A DNA stretch of 64,000 nt from CAZTTG01 sp964615935 (GTDB lineage: Bacteria > Planctomycetota > UBA1135 > GCA-002686595), in contig CAZTTG010000022.1 of assembly GCA_964615935.1 (NCBI GenBank), positions 1 through 64,000 of the forward strand. Direction: 5' to 3'. This document shows, piece after piece, positions 35,456 through 44,547 of the stretch. Position 1 is the stretch's first letter; each line of letters begins with the position of its first letter. The notes beneath the pieces are model-generated. The model was not told where the DNA came from. It saw only the letters and a list, made by a program, of their open reading frames with translations, and ran no database searches. The position numbers and the translations under genes are program-made.

Positions 35456-36244
35456 CTAGCGGATCATCTGGTTGACCTGCTGCATCATCTCGTCGCTGAC
35501 GCGGATGGCGCGGCTGTTGATCTCGTAGTTGCGCTGGGCCATGATCAGCCCGACCAGCTCATCGACGATCTGTACGTTGGAGCGCTCGATGCTCGCCTGG
35601 CGGATCATGCCGGTTCCGTCCACGCCCGGCACGGCGGAGGTCTCCGGCCCGGAGCTGGCGGTGGCCGCGTACAGGTTCCCGCCCACGGCCTTCAGGCCGG
35701 CGGGGTTGGGGAAGCGGAAGAGCTGCAGGGTGGTGAGCTGGGTGGGGGGCTCGCCCTCGCTGCGGCGGGTGGCCACGGTGCCGTCCTCGCCCACGATCAC
35801 CTCCAGGGTGCCGGGGGGGATGGTGACCGGCGGGTCCAGCATGTGTCCCTGGGCGTTGACCATGCGGCCCTGGCCGTCGGGGCGGAAGCTGCCGTCGCGG
35901 GAGTAGCGGAACTCTCCGCTGCCCAGCTTCACGCGGAAGAAGCCCTCGCCGCTGATGGCCAGGTCGTACGGGTTGCCGGTCTGCACCAGCTCTCCCTGCC
36001 GGAAGATCTTGAGCGAGCCGGCCACCTCGGTGCCGCTGCCGACCTGCAGGCCGGTGGGATTCATGGCGGCGGCCGAGGTGGGCGCACCGGGCTCGTGGAA
36101 GGTCTGATACAGGAGCGAGCGGAAGGCCAGCTCGTTCCGCTTGAAGCCGCTGGTGTTCACGTTCGCGATGTTGTTGGCGATCGTGTCGACCTGGAGCTGC
36201 TGGGCTCGCATGCCCGAGGCAGCGGTCATCATGGCGCGAATCAT
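35456..36244 (-). CDS. flgG: Flagellar distal rod protein FlgG
   Basis: 262 residues from the ATG at 36244, normal length. Starts MIRAMMTAASGMRAQQLQVD with NNIANVNTSGFKRN, and contains the rod signature ISGEGFFRVKLGSGEFRYSRDGSF and the C-terminal VQIVDELVGLIMAQRNYEINSRAI helix. The frame opens further upstream but reads as a shadow of flgF. It polymerises into the distal rod after FlgF. Confidence 0.96.
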   Translation of the reverse strand: MIRAMMTAASGMRAQQLQVDTIANNIANVNTSGFKRNELAFRSLLYQTFHEPGAPTSAAAMNPTGLQVGSGTEVAGSLKIFRQGELVQTGNPYDLAISGEGFFRVKLGSGEFRYSRDGSFRPDGQGRMVNAQGHMLDPPVTIPPGTLEVIVGEDGTVATRRSEGEPPTQLTTLQLFRFPNPAGLKAVGGNLYAATASSGPETSAVPGVDGTGMIRQASIERSNVQIVDELVGLIMAQRNYEINSRAIRVSDEMMQQVNQMIR

Positions 36245-36279
36245 GGCGTCTCTTCCCTGGCTACGAGGGGTGGGTGGGG

Positions 36280-36981
36280 CTACCGGGGCTGGATCAGGCG
36301 GCGGTAGCTCTGTTCGATGAGGGACATGGCCCGGGTGGAGGCCTCGAAGCGGCGCTGGATGGCGATCATGCTCACCATCTCCTCGATGGCGGAGACGTTG
36401 GTGGACTCGAGGTACCCCTGCTTCACCTTTGCCTCGTGGGGCGCCTCGATCGCTCCCGCCGGGGGCCGCCAGTTCCCGTAGGGATCCGGTCGCAGCAGGT
36501 TCGGGTCGGCGAAGTGGGCGATCTTCAGCGCTCCGACCTCGGAGCCGTCCTGCCACAGACGCCCCTCGCCATCCACGCTCAGGGGCTCGCCCGAGGGATC
36601 GATGGTCCCGCGGGGTCCGTCCCAGGCCACGGGGAAGCCGTCCTGGGTCAGGAGCGTCCCGTTCTCGTCCTTCCGGAAGCGCCCGTCGCGGGTGTAGGCC
36701 TCGCCTTCGGGGGTCTCGACGGCGAAGAAGCCGGCCCCTTCGAGGGCCAGATCGGTGTCGAGGCCGGTATGCCGCAGCTCGCCCTGCGAGAAGTCGATGG
36801 CGGTCCTGGTGGTCACCTGCTCCTGCACCGCCCCCTCCAGGACACGCGCGAAGGAGTTGGTGCTGGAGCCCAGCCGCTTGTACCCCACGGTGCCCAGGTT
36901 GGCGAGATTGGTGGCGACCGCGTCGAGCTGCCGCTCGGCGGTCTGCATGGCGGATACCGCGCTGAACAGACCTTCGTTCAT
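36280..36981 (-). CDS. flgF: Flagellar rod protein FlgF
   Basis: 233 residues. Opening MNEGLFSAVSAMQTAERQLDAVATNLAN is characteristic of FlgF, which supports the ATG at 36981 even though no ribosome site precedes it. Other marks: LEGAGFFAVETPEGEAYTRDGRFR and the C-terminal IEEMVSMIAIQRRFEASTRAM. First gene of the long - strand flagellar operon; a consensus sigma-54 promoter sits directly ahead of the ATG. Confidence 0.95.
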   Translation of the reverse strand: MNEGLFSAVSAMQTAERQLDAVATNLANLGTVGYKRLGSSTNSFARVLEGAVQEQVTTRTAIDFSQGELRHTGLDTDLALEGAGFFAVETPEGEAYTRDGRFRKDENGTLLTQDGFPVAWDGPRGTIDPSGEPLSVDGEGRLWQDGSEVGALKIAHFADPNLLRPDPYGNWRPPAGAIEAPHEAKVKQGYLESTNVSAIEEMVSMIAIQRRFEASTRAMSLIEQSYRRLIQPR

Positions 36982-36992
36982 GCCCGCGAGGA

Positions 36993-37008
36993 AGCAAGGC
37001 GCGTGCCA
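36993..37008 (-). promoter_or_regulatory. Sigma-54 (-24/-12) promoter of the flgF operon
   Basis: The minus strand reads TGGCACG-CGCC-TTGCT, a full match to the consensus TGGCACG-N4-TTGCW. With GC at -13/-12 the start falls at about 36982, one or two bases before the flgF ATG, so the transcript would be leaderless. Confidence 0.9.
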
Positions 37009-37144
37009 GGTGGGAGGCGGGCCAGAAGGGCCTTCTCCGGCGCCCTGAGGGGGTCTCGGCGGGCAAGCCCGGGAGGGCCGGGACGCGGGCTGCGGGAAAG
37101 GAGTTCCGGGTGGGAAGTTCCTTCCGGGACGGCCCGGGACCGGA

Positions 37145-39706
37145 TCACCTCCGTATCTGGAGCTCGTTCAGCGCCATCAGCGCCAGTCCCGTGCCACAGG
37201 CCCGGCCCATGACGGGCCAGTCCAGGAAGGCGCCCTCTTCGCAGCGCGTTCGCAGGAGATCCTCCAGGAGCGGCTCGCGGTACCCGACCCTCTCCTCCTC
37301 GGGCAGCTCGGAGATCGCCGCGGCGCAGGTGGCGTAGTCGAACAGCAGGTAGTGCGAGCCCTGACCGTCGGGGCCGGCGTGGATCAGCATCTTCCCCCGC
37401 TCGCGCCCCAGCTGCTCGCGATGGGCCAGGAAAGTGCCGAGGCTGAAGCGGATCTCCTGCCGGCTGCCGAGGCGCCCGAGGCCGCCGCGATACAGCGCCA
37501 GGGCGCACAGCGGCCCCCGGCCAGCCGCCTCCGAGCGAGGAAGATCGCGTCCTGCCCCCTCGCGGCCGTGGTGGAGAGTGTATGCGAAGGTGCCCTCCCC
37601 GCGGCTCATGCGCGCCAGGCAGTTCACCGCCTTGCGGATCATCTCCTGCTGGGCCTCGAACCCCACTTCTCCGGATCGGAGCAGCGCCAGGGTGACGGCA
37701 GCCGTCACGAAGCTCTCCGACTGGTCGACCTCATGCTCGTCGGACGCCACGTCCCGAGTGTTGAAGTAGGTCCAGCCACCCGTCGGCATCTGCTTGGCCC
37801 GAAGCGCATCCACGATGCCCTCCGCGGTCCCTCGCAGCGAGCCGGCCTCGCCCAGCCCTTCCGAGGCACACTCTGCCAGGAGCCAGAGGGCGTAGGCGTG
37901 GCCCCAGACGGTGTAGTCCATGAAGTATCGGGGCTCATCGGCGGTTCTGCCGCGCTCGCATTCCACAAGCACCCAGTCCAGGGCCGCATCCACGGCCGCC
38001 TCTGCCTCGGCTCGGTCGCGGTGTGGCAGAAGGCTCAGCGCGCAGATGGCCGTTGTCGGCAGGATGAACGGATTGGGGTCGTCGGGGGTGAACTGCCCGA
38101 GCTCGGTCGGGTGGATCCACGTCCCGTCCAGGCGCTGGTGATCCAACAGGTACTCGATGGCGTCCTCCGCCGCCCTGGCCGCCTCGGAGCTCGGGAGAGG
38201 TGCGTAGACCGGCCTTCTCCATTCGGCCCGAAGCTCCTCGGCCGGCCAGTCGAGGCGCTCCCCCAGGCCCAGGGCGAAGGCGGTACCTGTCAGGCTCCCC
38301 GCCGCCATCCAGGCCCAGCGGCTCTCCGGATGGCTGGCGATCAGGCGGTTCCAGACGAGCTCGGCCCGCTCAGGATCGCCCAGGCGGTTGTGGAGGGCAC
38401 CCAACCACCAGACGGCCTCGGGGATCCTCTCGTGCTCGGAGTGCTCCCCGACGACGCGCTCGAGGAGCGCGGCGGCCTCGGCGAAGCGCGCCATGCGCAG
38501 GAGGATCACGGCCTCGTCTACGTCCAGATCCACCGCGAGCTCCTCGGCCCCGGGCGATTCCCGCGCGGCCCGAAGGTGGCCGAGCGCCTCCTGTCCCTCC
38601 CGCTGCAGCCGGTGCAGATCGGCCCGGAGCCGGCGCTCGCAGGCGGTCTCCGGGTGAGCCAGAATCGCCGCCGCCCGGGCGAGCTCACCGCGTCGCAGGT
38701 GGAGCCGGGCCTGCTCCAGGGGCGTCTCCAGTGTGGGCGCGGGAGGGCCGGGGAAGTCGGGATCCAAGGTGAGCCCCTCCAGCAGGAGGTCATGGGCCAT
38801 TCCCCCGCCCTCGCGGACGACGCGCCCATCGGGCCTGACCAGCATCAAGGCGGAGCCGGAGGTGCTCGGTCCCAGGCCATACCGATCCGAGTCCTCGAGG
38901 GGGACCTGCATGCCCCCCCACAGGCGCAGCGGAACGTAGCGCTCCTGCACCAGCTCGATGACGTCCTGCTCCATGAACGAGCCGGTCATCGCCTGGTCGC
39001 TCATTTGGAAACCCGTCCCCATGTTGGCCATCACCAGGATGAGCTTTCTCGAGGCCCGGGCAAGCTCCGCGGCCTCCTCCCAGGTCTCGGCCCAATCCAC
39101 CTCGCTGCCGCAGCGGGCGGCGAGGCCCTCCAGCCGCTTGCGGGCCCGCCTCTCCTCCGAGAGGGGTATGAAGGCGAAGCTGTCCCATATCGCCTCGATG
39201 GCCGCTGCCCATTCGTCCGACTCACCGGCCAGCACAATGCTCTGAAGGAAGTAGAGCTGGTCGTGTTCAGCCAGGAAGAGCAGTCGCAGGCGATAGTGCG
39301 TTCCGCTTCCCTGCGAGTCGACCATGACACCGAGGGCGTCGCGCTCCGCGATCGGAGCGGTGATGGTCTCCTGATCGAAGAACCCCTGATCGCCGCGGAT
39401 CGAGTCCAGGGCCTGCTCTCGCGCGCCTCGCGGATCGTTCACCAGCTCCGGGGGATTGACTCGCACCAGCACCTGCACGTGATGGCTGAGGTCTTCGGGC
39501 TCGAGCCACAGTCTCAGGGATTCCCCCTCGTCCTGCTCGCGGTGGATCCAGCCATCGGGGAGCTCCAGGCGGAATCCGAAGGAGGGATTGCTGTAGCTCC
39601 CGGCCGATTCCTGCGCCAGCGCGGCCAGCTCGCCGGCCATCAGGAGGACGGCGCAGCCCGCCAGCAGGCATCCCGATGCGAATCGCCGTACGGACTGGGA
39701 GGGCAT
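37145..39706 (-). CDS. Exported protein with thioredoxin-like, TPR and prenyltransferase-like (alpha/alpha-toroid) regions
   Basis: 853 residues from the ATG at 39706, which has a purine-rich GGAAGAG ahead. Signal peptide about 1-33 (ends ALAQ). Next a PsbP/lipoprotein-like beta domain (YSNPSFGFRLELPDGWI). Then a thioredoxin-like segment (ELARASRKLILVMANMGTG... to VRPDGRVV) without a CxxC pair, TPR-type helices (about 320-480), and C-terminal helical repeats typical of terpene-cyclase-like toroids (AEDAIEYLLDHQRLDGTWIH). Seen in planctomycetes as large secreted proteins of unknown function. It sits between the two - strand flagellar operons but has its own terminators, so a flagellar role is doubtful. 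Confidence 0.75.
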   Translation of the reverse strand: MPSQSVRRFASGCLLAGCAVLLMAGELAALAQESAGSYSNPSFGFRLELPDGWIHREQDEGESLRLWLEPEDLSHHVQVLVRVNPPELVNDPRGAREQALDSIRGDQGFFDQETITAPIAERDALGVMVDSQGSGTHYRLRLLFLAEHDQLYFLQSIVLAGESDEWAAAIEAIWDSFAFIPLSEERRARKRLEGLAARCGSEVDWAETWEEAAELARASRKLILVMANMGTGFQMSDQAMTGSFMEQDVIELVQERYVPLRLWGGMQVPLEDSDRYGLGPSTSGSALMLVRPDGRVVREGGGMAHDLLLEGLTLDPDFPGPPAPTLETPLEQARLHLRRGELARAAAILAHPETACERRLRADLHRLQREGQEALGHLRAARESPGAEELAVDLDVDEAVILLRMARFAEAAALLERVVGEHSEHERIPEAVWWLGALHNRLGDPERAELVWNRLIASHPESRWAWMAAGSLTGTAFALGLGERLDWPAEELRAEWRRPVYAPLPSSEAARAAEDAIEYLLDHQRLDGTWIHPTELGQFTPDDPNPFILPTTAICALSLLPHRDRAEAEAAVDAALDWVLVECERGRTADEPRYFMDYTVWGHAYALWLLAECASEGLGEAGSLRGTAEGIVDALRAKQMPTGGWTYFNTRDVASDEHEVDQSESFVTAAVTLALLRSGEVGFEAQQEMIRKAVNCLARMSRGEGTFAYTLHHGREGAGRDLPRSEAAGRGPLCALALYRGGLGRLGSRQEIRFSLGTFLAHREQLGRERGKMLIHAGPDGQGSHYLLFDYATCAAAISELPEEERVGYREPLLEDLLRTRCEEGAFLDWPVMGRACGTGLALMALNELQIRR

Positions 39707-39828
39707 CTCTTCCACCTGCCCCGCGCGGCCGGTGCAGGCCGGCAGCCGCTCGCAGGGCTCGGGGACTCCTGTTCCTGAGGGGCTGAGGGGTCGATCGCGC
39801 CCGACCCGCACGCCAAATGCCGCAGAAA

Positions 39829-39847
39829 CCGCGCGCGGGGCGCGCGG
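39829..39847 (-). terminator. Hairpin terminator after flgE
   Basis: On the minus strand CCGCGCGC (39847-39840) pairs with GCGCGCGG (39836-39829) around CCC and is followed by TTTCT. A second hairpin, GGGCCGC-CCTT-GCGGCCC, lies between it and the flgE stop. Confidence 0.75.
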
Positions 39848-39904
39848 CTCCTGGGGTCTGGGCGCGGGAGAGGGCCGCAAGGGCGGCCCCCCGGCCTCGG
39901 CGGC

Positions 39905-41836
39905 CTACAGCAGGTTCACCAGCTCCGCCAGCACCTCGTCGGTGGTGCTGATCATGCGGGCGTTGGCCTGGAAGCCGCGCTGGGCCTCGATCAGGTTGAC
40001 GAACTCCCCGGCGATCTCGACGTTGGAGGACTCGAGAGCGCCGGCCACGATCTCGCCGGCCGGGCCGGCGGTGGCCTTGCCCAGGGTGCGGGCGCCGGTG
40101 TTGGCGGTCTCCGACCACAGGTTGTCGGTGACCTCGCACAGGCCGTGGACGTTGACGAAGGTGGCCACGCCGATCTCGCCCAGGGTCTCGATCTGACCGT
40201 TGCTGTAGAAGCCCTGGACGTCGCCGTTGCTGTTGACCGAGACGCTGGAGAGGGTTCCCACCCCGGAGCCGTCCTGGGAGTCCACGAAGACGCTGGCCGG
40301 CTCGCCGAACTGGGTCAGGCCGTTGATCGTGGAGGGGGTGCCCAGGCCCAGGATGATCTGCTGGGGCACCGACTGGCCGGCGAAGGTGATGTTGAAGGAG
40401 GTGGCGGTGGGCAGGCTCTGGATGGTGCCGTCGTTGTTGAAGGTCAGCCCGGTGATCGAGGCGGGGCTGGCCGAGCCGTTGGACGTGCTGGGCGTGATCC
40501 GCCAGGAGCCGTTGTCCTCGCGCTGCAGCTCGAAGGTCACCGTGTGGGCGATGCCGGCCTCGTCGTAGACCTCGATGGCGGTCGAGGTCGTGTCCGGTCC
40601 GGCGCCCGCGGTCGTGATGGTGAAGGCGTGCTGGGCCCAGTTGGTGCGCGTGTTGGCCGTGCCGTCGACCATGGTCAGGGTCAGGTTGGACACCCCCGTG
40701 AGATCGGAGGTCAGCGATATCTGCCCGGTGGTGGTGTCGAAGTCCGCCTGGGCGTTGGGGAAGAGATTGTCGATGAAGCCCAGGAGCTCGCCCAGGGTGG
40801 TCCCGTGCTCGGCCGGCGAATTGGGCCCGAAGACGAAGGACCCGCTTACCGGGCTCCCGTCGCCGTCGATGCCGCTGATGTTGATGGTCTCGCCGGCCGC
40901 GTAGTCGATCAGGTTGGTGGGCAGCGAGTTGATAGACGTGCCCAGGGTGGCGGCGAACTCGCTGCCGGTGACCAGCGAGGTGGAGAAGCCCAGGAGGCCA
41001 GCCAGGTCGCGGCCGGCCGAGCCGGGCTGCACCTTGATGCTGGCGTTCTCGCCCGAGCGCTCGGTGGTGATCTGGACCGCGCCGCCCGCGGCCGCGGCCG
41101 TGACCCCCGATCCCAGGGCGTTGATCGCGTCGACGAAGTCCTGGGCGGTGAAGGGCCCCGGACCGGTCATCTGCACCTGCTCGGGAGCCCCGCCGTGGAC
41201 GATGAGCTCCATGGTCCAGGTCTCGTCGGCAGGGATCGAGAAGGGCTCGGCGGCGCCCCCCACCACCTGCGCCTGGGTGCCCTCCAGGAAGCCCGTGGAG
41301 GAGGTCACCTCCTGGGCCAGGGGGCCGGTCACCTCGGCCGGCAGGTTGCCCGCCAGCTCGACGTGGCCGGTGGCCTTGGGCGGGAGCTGGGCGTTGGTGT
41401 CGATGCTGATCTTCTGGCCGGTGGGCGACATGACCAGGAAGCCGGTGCGCTGGTCCACCATCCGCCCGCTGCCGTCCAGGCCGAAGGTGCCCACCCGCGT
41501 GTAGAGCTGGTTGGTGCCGTCGGAGACGATGAAGAAGCCCTCACCGTTCAGCGCCAGGTCGAAGGTCCGACCGGTGTTGTTGAGCGTCCCCTGACCGAAG
41601 TTGCGCCCCACGTCCGAGAGCTGGACGCCCGAGCCGATCTGCACCGGGTTCTTGCCGCCCAGCGTCCCCCCCGGCAGCGAGGCGAAGCGCAGCGTGCGGT
41701 TGAAGAGGTCGGAGAAGACCGCCCGGGAGGACTTGAAGCCGGGCGTGTTGGCGTTGGCCAGGTTGTTGCCGATGACGCTCAACCAGTTTTCGTGGGCCCG
41801 CAGGCCGCTGAGCGCGGAGAACAGGGAACTTGCCAT
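39905..41836 (-). CDS. flgE: Flagellar hook protein FlgE
   Basis: 643 residues. N-terminal hook motif: SALSGLRAHENWLSVIGNNLANANTPGFKSS. The FlgE/F/G middle signature is LALNGEGFFIVSDGTNQLYTRVGTF. The C-terminus is SNVEIAGEFVNLIEAQRGFQANARMISTTDEVLAEL. The long central part (about 150-560) is Gly/Thr/Asn-rich beta structure, larger than E. coli FlgE (about 400 residues). Third gene of the fliK-flgD-flgE operon. Confidence 0.96.
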   Translation of the reverse strand: MASSLFSALSGLRAHENWLSVIGNNLANANTPGFKSSRAVFSDLFNRTLRFASLPGGTLGGKNPVQIGSGVQLSDVGRNFGQGTLNNTGRTFDLALNGEGFFIVSDGTNQLYTRVGTFGLDGSGRMVDQRTGFLVMSPTGQKISIDTNAQLPPKATGHVELAGNLPAEVTGPLAQEVTSSTGFLEGTQAQVVGGAAEPFSIPADETWTMELIVHGGAPEQVQMTGPGPFTAQDFVDAINALGSGVTAAAAGGAVQITTERSGENASIKVQPGSAGRDLAGLLGFSTSLVTGSEFAATLGTSINSLPTNLIDYAAGETINISGIDGDGSPVSGSFVFGPNSPAEHGTTLGELLGFIDNLFPNAQADFDTTTGQISLTSDLTGVSNLTLTMVDGTANTRTNWAQHAFTITTAGAGPDTTSTAIEVYDEAGIAHTVTFELQREDNGSWRITPSTSNGSASPASITGLTFNNDGTIQSLPTATSFNITFAGQSVPQQIILGLGTPSTINGLTQFGEPASVFVDSQDGSGVGTLSSVSVNSNGDVQGFYSNGQIETLGEIGVATFVNVHGLCEVTDNLWSETANTGARTLGKATAGPAGEIVAGALESSNVEIAGEFVNLIEAQRGFQANARMISTTDEVLAELVNLL

Positions 41837-41861
41837 ATCGCTTGATTCCGGTCGCTGTTCG

Positions 41862-42305
41862 TCAGTTGCCCTGGGATCCCTGGCCGGTCACCTCGGTGAC
41901 GTTGGCCAGGGGAATGTCCTTGCCGTCGATGCTGAGCACCGCCAGCCCCTCCTCGATCTTCACCGAGGATACCGTTCCGGTGGCGCTCTCCCCGCTGGTG
42001 GGGTCGACGTAGGTCACCGTCATCCCGATCAGGGAGGACGAGTTGGTGAGCTGCGACATGAGCGCGTTGTTCTGCTGCAGCACCGCCAGGCCGACGATGT
42101 TCTCGTTCAGGTTCTGCATCTCCTCCAGGGCCGAGAACTCGGCCAGCTGCGCGATCATCTGCTCGTTGGAGGCCGGATCCAGCGGATCCTGATTGCGCAT
42201 CTGCGTCACCAGGAGCTGCAGGAAGCTGCCCCGGTCGAGCTCGCTGGCCTGGTCGCTCTGCGAGAAGGAGAAGGGATCGTTTGCGCTGATGCCGGGTATT
42301 TCCAC
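41862..42305 (-). CDS. flgD: Flagellar hook capping protein FlgD (short form)
   Basis: 147 residues. Shows the conserved FlgD N-terminal unit SFLQLLVTQMRNQDPLDPASNEQMIAQLAEFSALEEMQNLN and a short C-terminal beta region (IGMTVTYVDPTSGESATGTVSSV). The full Ig/Tudor-like C domain found in about 230-residue FlgD proteins is missing, a common variant. It scaffolds hook polymerisation; flgE follows after 25 bp. Confidence 0.93.
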   Translation of the reverse strand: MEIPGISANDPFSFSQSDQASELDRGSFLQLLVTQMRNQDPLDPASNEQMIAQLAEFSALEEMQNLNENIVGLAVLQQNNALMSQLTNSSSLIGMTVTYVDPTSGESATGTVSSVKIEEGLAVLSIDGKDIPLANVTEVTGQGSQGN

Positions 42306-42317
42306 GGGAGGGCTCCC

Positions 42318-43475
42318 TCAGGCGTAGGTGTCCACGGAGGTCTCGCTGAGAAGGGTGCGCAGCAGGTCCGGGCGCGCCTCGCTCTCGGGCGCAGCCTCGG
42401 CCCCGGTCCGCGTCGCGGCGGAGGCGCGCTGGCGCGCTCCGGCCTCGTTCGAGCCCCGGGTCGAGCCGTCCGCCCCGCTCTCCCTCGAGTCCAGGGCCAG
42501 GTCCAGGCTCTCGGCCTCCAGCCCCTGGGCCTGCAGCGCGGCGCGCAGCTCGGGGGCGTGCCGCTCGAGCGCGCGCAGGGTCTCGGGCCTCTCCACCCGT
42601 ATCACCGCCCTCATCCGCCCGCCCTCCATGGCGAGCCGGATCGAGACCTGCCCCAGGTTCGCGGGGTGGAGCTGGATGCTCGCCTGGCGCAGCCCCGGCC
42701 AGAGCTGCAGACGGACCTGCTTGAGGACGTCCGCCGCGGCCTCCGGATCGAGGGCCGGCCGCCCGGGCTGGGGATCGGCGACCGCCGTCGGGCGCGTCGC
42801 TTCGGGGCCGCCCGGCCCGCCCTCCACGGACGCCGGTGCGGCGGCGAGCGGAGCGGTGGTCTGGGCCGGCGCCGCGGCGGCCCGGGCGCGGGGGGCGGAG
42901 AGCTTGTCGAGGGCCGGATCGAGGCCCTCCTCCGCGACCGGTGCGGCCAGGCGGTCGATCTCGGGGAGAGGCTCCTCCGCGGCGGTGGACTGAAGAGGTG
43001 GCTGGACGCGGCCCGTCTCGCTCCCGGTCGGCGCGCCGGGCCGGGTCGCGGGAGCGGGCGGGAGGGCTGGGTCCTCGAGCCCCTCGAGGGGCTGGCGGCC
43101 AGCGTCGACCCTCGGCTCGATCGAAGTCCGGACCGCCGCCTCCGCGGGGAGCGGGTCCCCGACGGTGGGGGCCTGGGGCCGCGCGCTCCGGGGGGCGCTC
43201 TCAGGGGCGCTCCCCTGCTGTGGCACCGGCGTCTCGGGGCGGGGCGCGGCCTCCTCGTCGCGGGGGGCCTCGGTTGCCCTCTCGGCGCGAGCGCGCTCGG
43301 GGGCCTCCGCGTCCTCGCCGCGCTCGCACGCCGGCCGCTCGGGTCTCGATCGGACCTCGTCCAGGGCGCGATCGAAGGCCGGACCGCTGCGGCGCCTCGG
43401 ATGCAAGGCAGGCCGTTCCGTGCCGAACAGCCTGCCTTGATCTTCCAAGGAACGGAGACTTTGAGGGTACTCCAT
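42318..43475 (-). CDS. fliK: Flagellar hook-length control protein FliK
   Basis: 385 residues from the ATG at 43475. The frame opens up to 43526, but that extension would cover the sigma-54 promoter, so 43475 is preferred. The first about 270 residues are Pro/Ala/Arg-rich and low in complexity, as for the FliK ruler. The C-terminal Flg_hook domain is clear: VRLQLWPGLRQASIQLHPANLGQVSIRLAMEGGRMRAVIRV, then LRAALQAQGLEAESLDLAL. It measures the hook and switches export specificity. Confidence 0.9.
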   Translation of the reverse strand: MEYPQSLRSLEDQGRLFGTERPALHPRRRSGPAFDRALDEVRSRPERPACERGEDAEAPERARAERATEAPRDEEAAPRPETPVPQQGSAPESAPRSARPQAPTVGDPLPAEAAVRTSIEPRVDAGRQPLEGLEDPALPPAPATRPGAPTGSETGRVQPPLQSTAAEEPLPEIDRLAAPVAEEGLDPALDKLSAPRARAAAAPAQTTAPLAAAPASVEGGPGGPEATRPTAVADPQPGRPALDPEAAADVLKQVRLQLWPGLRQASIQLHPANLGQVSIRLAMEGGRMRAVIRVERPETLRALERHAPELRAALQAQGLEAESLDLALDSRESGADGSTRGSNEAGARQRASAATRTGAEAAPESEARPDLLRTLLSETSVDTYA

Positions 43476-43490
43476 CGCAGCCGCCTCGGG

Positions 43491-43506
43491 AGCAAGGGGG
43501 ATGCCA
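43491..43506 (-). promoter_or_regulatory. Sigma-54 (-24/-12) promoter of fliK-flgD-flgE
   Basis: Minus strand TGGCATC-CCCC-TTGCT: exact -12 half and five of seven bases in the -24 half of the consensus, with perfect spacing. The predicted start is near 43480, five bases before the fliK ATG at 43475. Confidence 0.85.
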
Positions 43507-43654
43507 GGCGCGACGAGAATGCTCAACTCGTTTGCCGGGCGCGACTTGGATCGAGACCCCCGGGCCGTGGCGGGGATCGCGCCCGGGAAGGTCCTTCGCC
43601 AGGGGGCGCACGGGCGTCCGGTGGACGGAAAGTCCTTCCGCTCGCGAGGGGCTC

Positions 43655-44341
43655 TCAGTCCCCGCGCTCGAGGATCTCGCAGTCCCCCTCGGCCCGGCCG
43701 ACCACCACGACGTCCGCCAGACCGATGAACAGGCCGCTCTCGACCACGCCGGGCAGCATCCCGATCCGGCGCTCGGTCCCGGGCGCGTCGGCGATACCGT
43801 CGGGGAAGCGGCAGTCGAGGATGCGGTTGCCGTTGTCGGTCTCGTACGGGTCGTCCATCTCCGCCATGCGCATGCTGGGCTGGCAGCCGAGGGCCTCCAG
43901 GGCGCGGCTCACCACCGGCAGCGCGAAGGGGGTCACCTCCACCGGCAGGAGGAAGTCGCGGCCGAGGCGGTCGACCAGCTTGGCGCTCACCACCGCGATG
44001 ACCTCCCGGCGGCTGATCGAGGCGATCACCTTCTCGCGCAGGAGCGCCCCGCCCCCTCCCTTGATCATGTGGAAGTCGGGATCGACCTCGTCGGCGCCGT
44101 CGATGGTCAGGTCCAGGTGCTCGGCCTCGTCCAGGCCGACCAGGGGAATCCCCAGACCCTGGGCCTTGTCCTGGGTGTCCACCGAGGTCGGGACTCCCCG
44201 GACCGAGAGGCCCTCCTCCCGGATCCGCTCGGCCAGGCGCAGGAGCGAGAAGTGCACCGTGGACCCGGTCCCCAGCCCCAGGGTCATGCCGTCCTCGACG
44301 AATTCGGCGGCGCGGCGGCCGGCCTTCTCCTTGGCATCCAT
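43655..44341 (-). CDS. rpiA: Ribose-5-phosphate isomerase A
   Basis: 228 residues from the ATG at 44341; GGAGGAG lies ahead of it. RpiA marks: MTLGLGTGSTVHFSL (phosphate loop), LTIDGADEVDPDF with the catalytic Asp, and IKGGGGALLREKVIA with the catalytic Glu and Lys. It interconverts ribose 5-phosphate and ribulose 5-phosphate in the pentose phosphate pathway. Divergently placed to feoAB, with about 250 bp between. Confidence 0.96.
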   Translation of the reverse strand: MDAKEKAGRRAAEFVEDGMTLGLGTGSTVHFSLLRLAERIREEGLSVRGVPTSVDTQDKAQGLGIPLVGLDEAEHLDLTIDGADEVDPDFHMIKGGGGALLREKVIASISRREVIAVVSAKLVDRLGRDFLLPVEVTPFALPVVSRALEALGCQPSMRMAEMDDPYETDNGNRILDCRFPDGIADAPGTERRIGMLPGVVESGLFIGLADVVVVGRAEGDCEILERGD

Positions 44342-44547
44342 CCTGGCGTCTCCTCCTGAGGGGGCTGGGAGCGGGGGCGAAGGGGCCCCTGGGGGCCTCC
44401 GGGCGGGCGGGAGCGGGGCCTCGGGGGGGAGGCGGGCCCCGCCGGCGGCTCCGGGCCCCGATCGTACCGCCGGGGAGCGACGGGATCGACCGGGAGCGGC
44501 GGGGGGGCTTTTCCCGGAAGGCGCTGGCCCGAGGATTCCCGTCCGCC

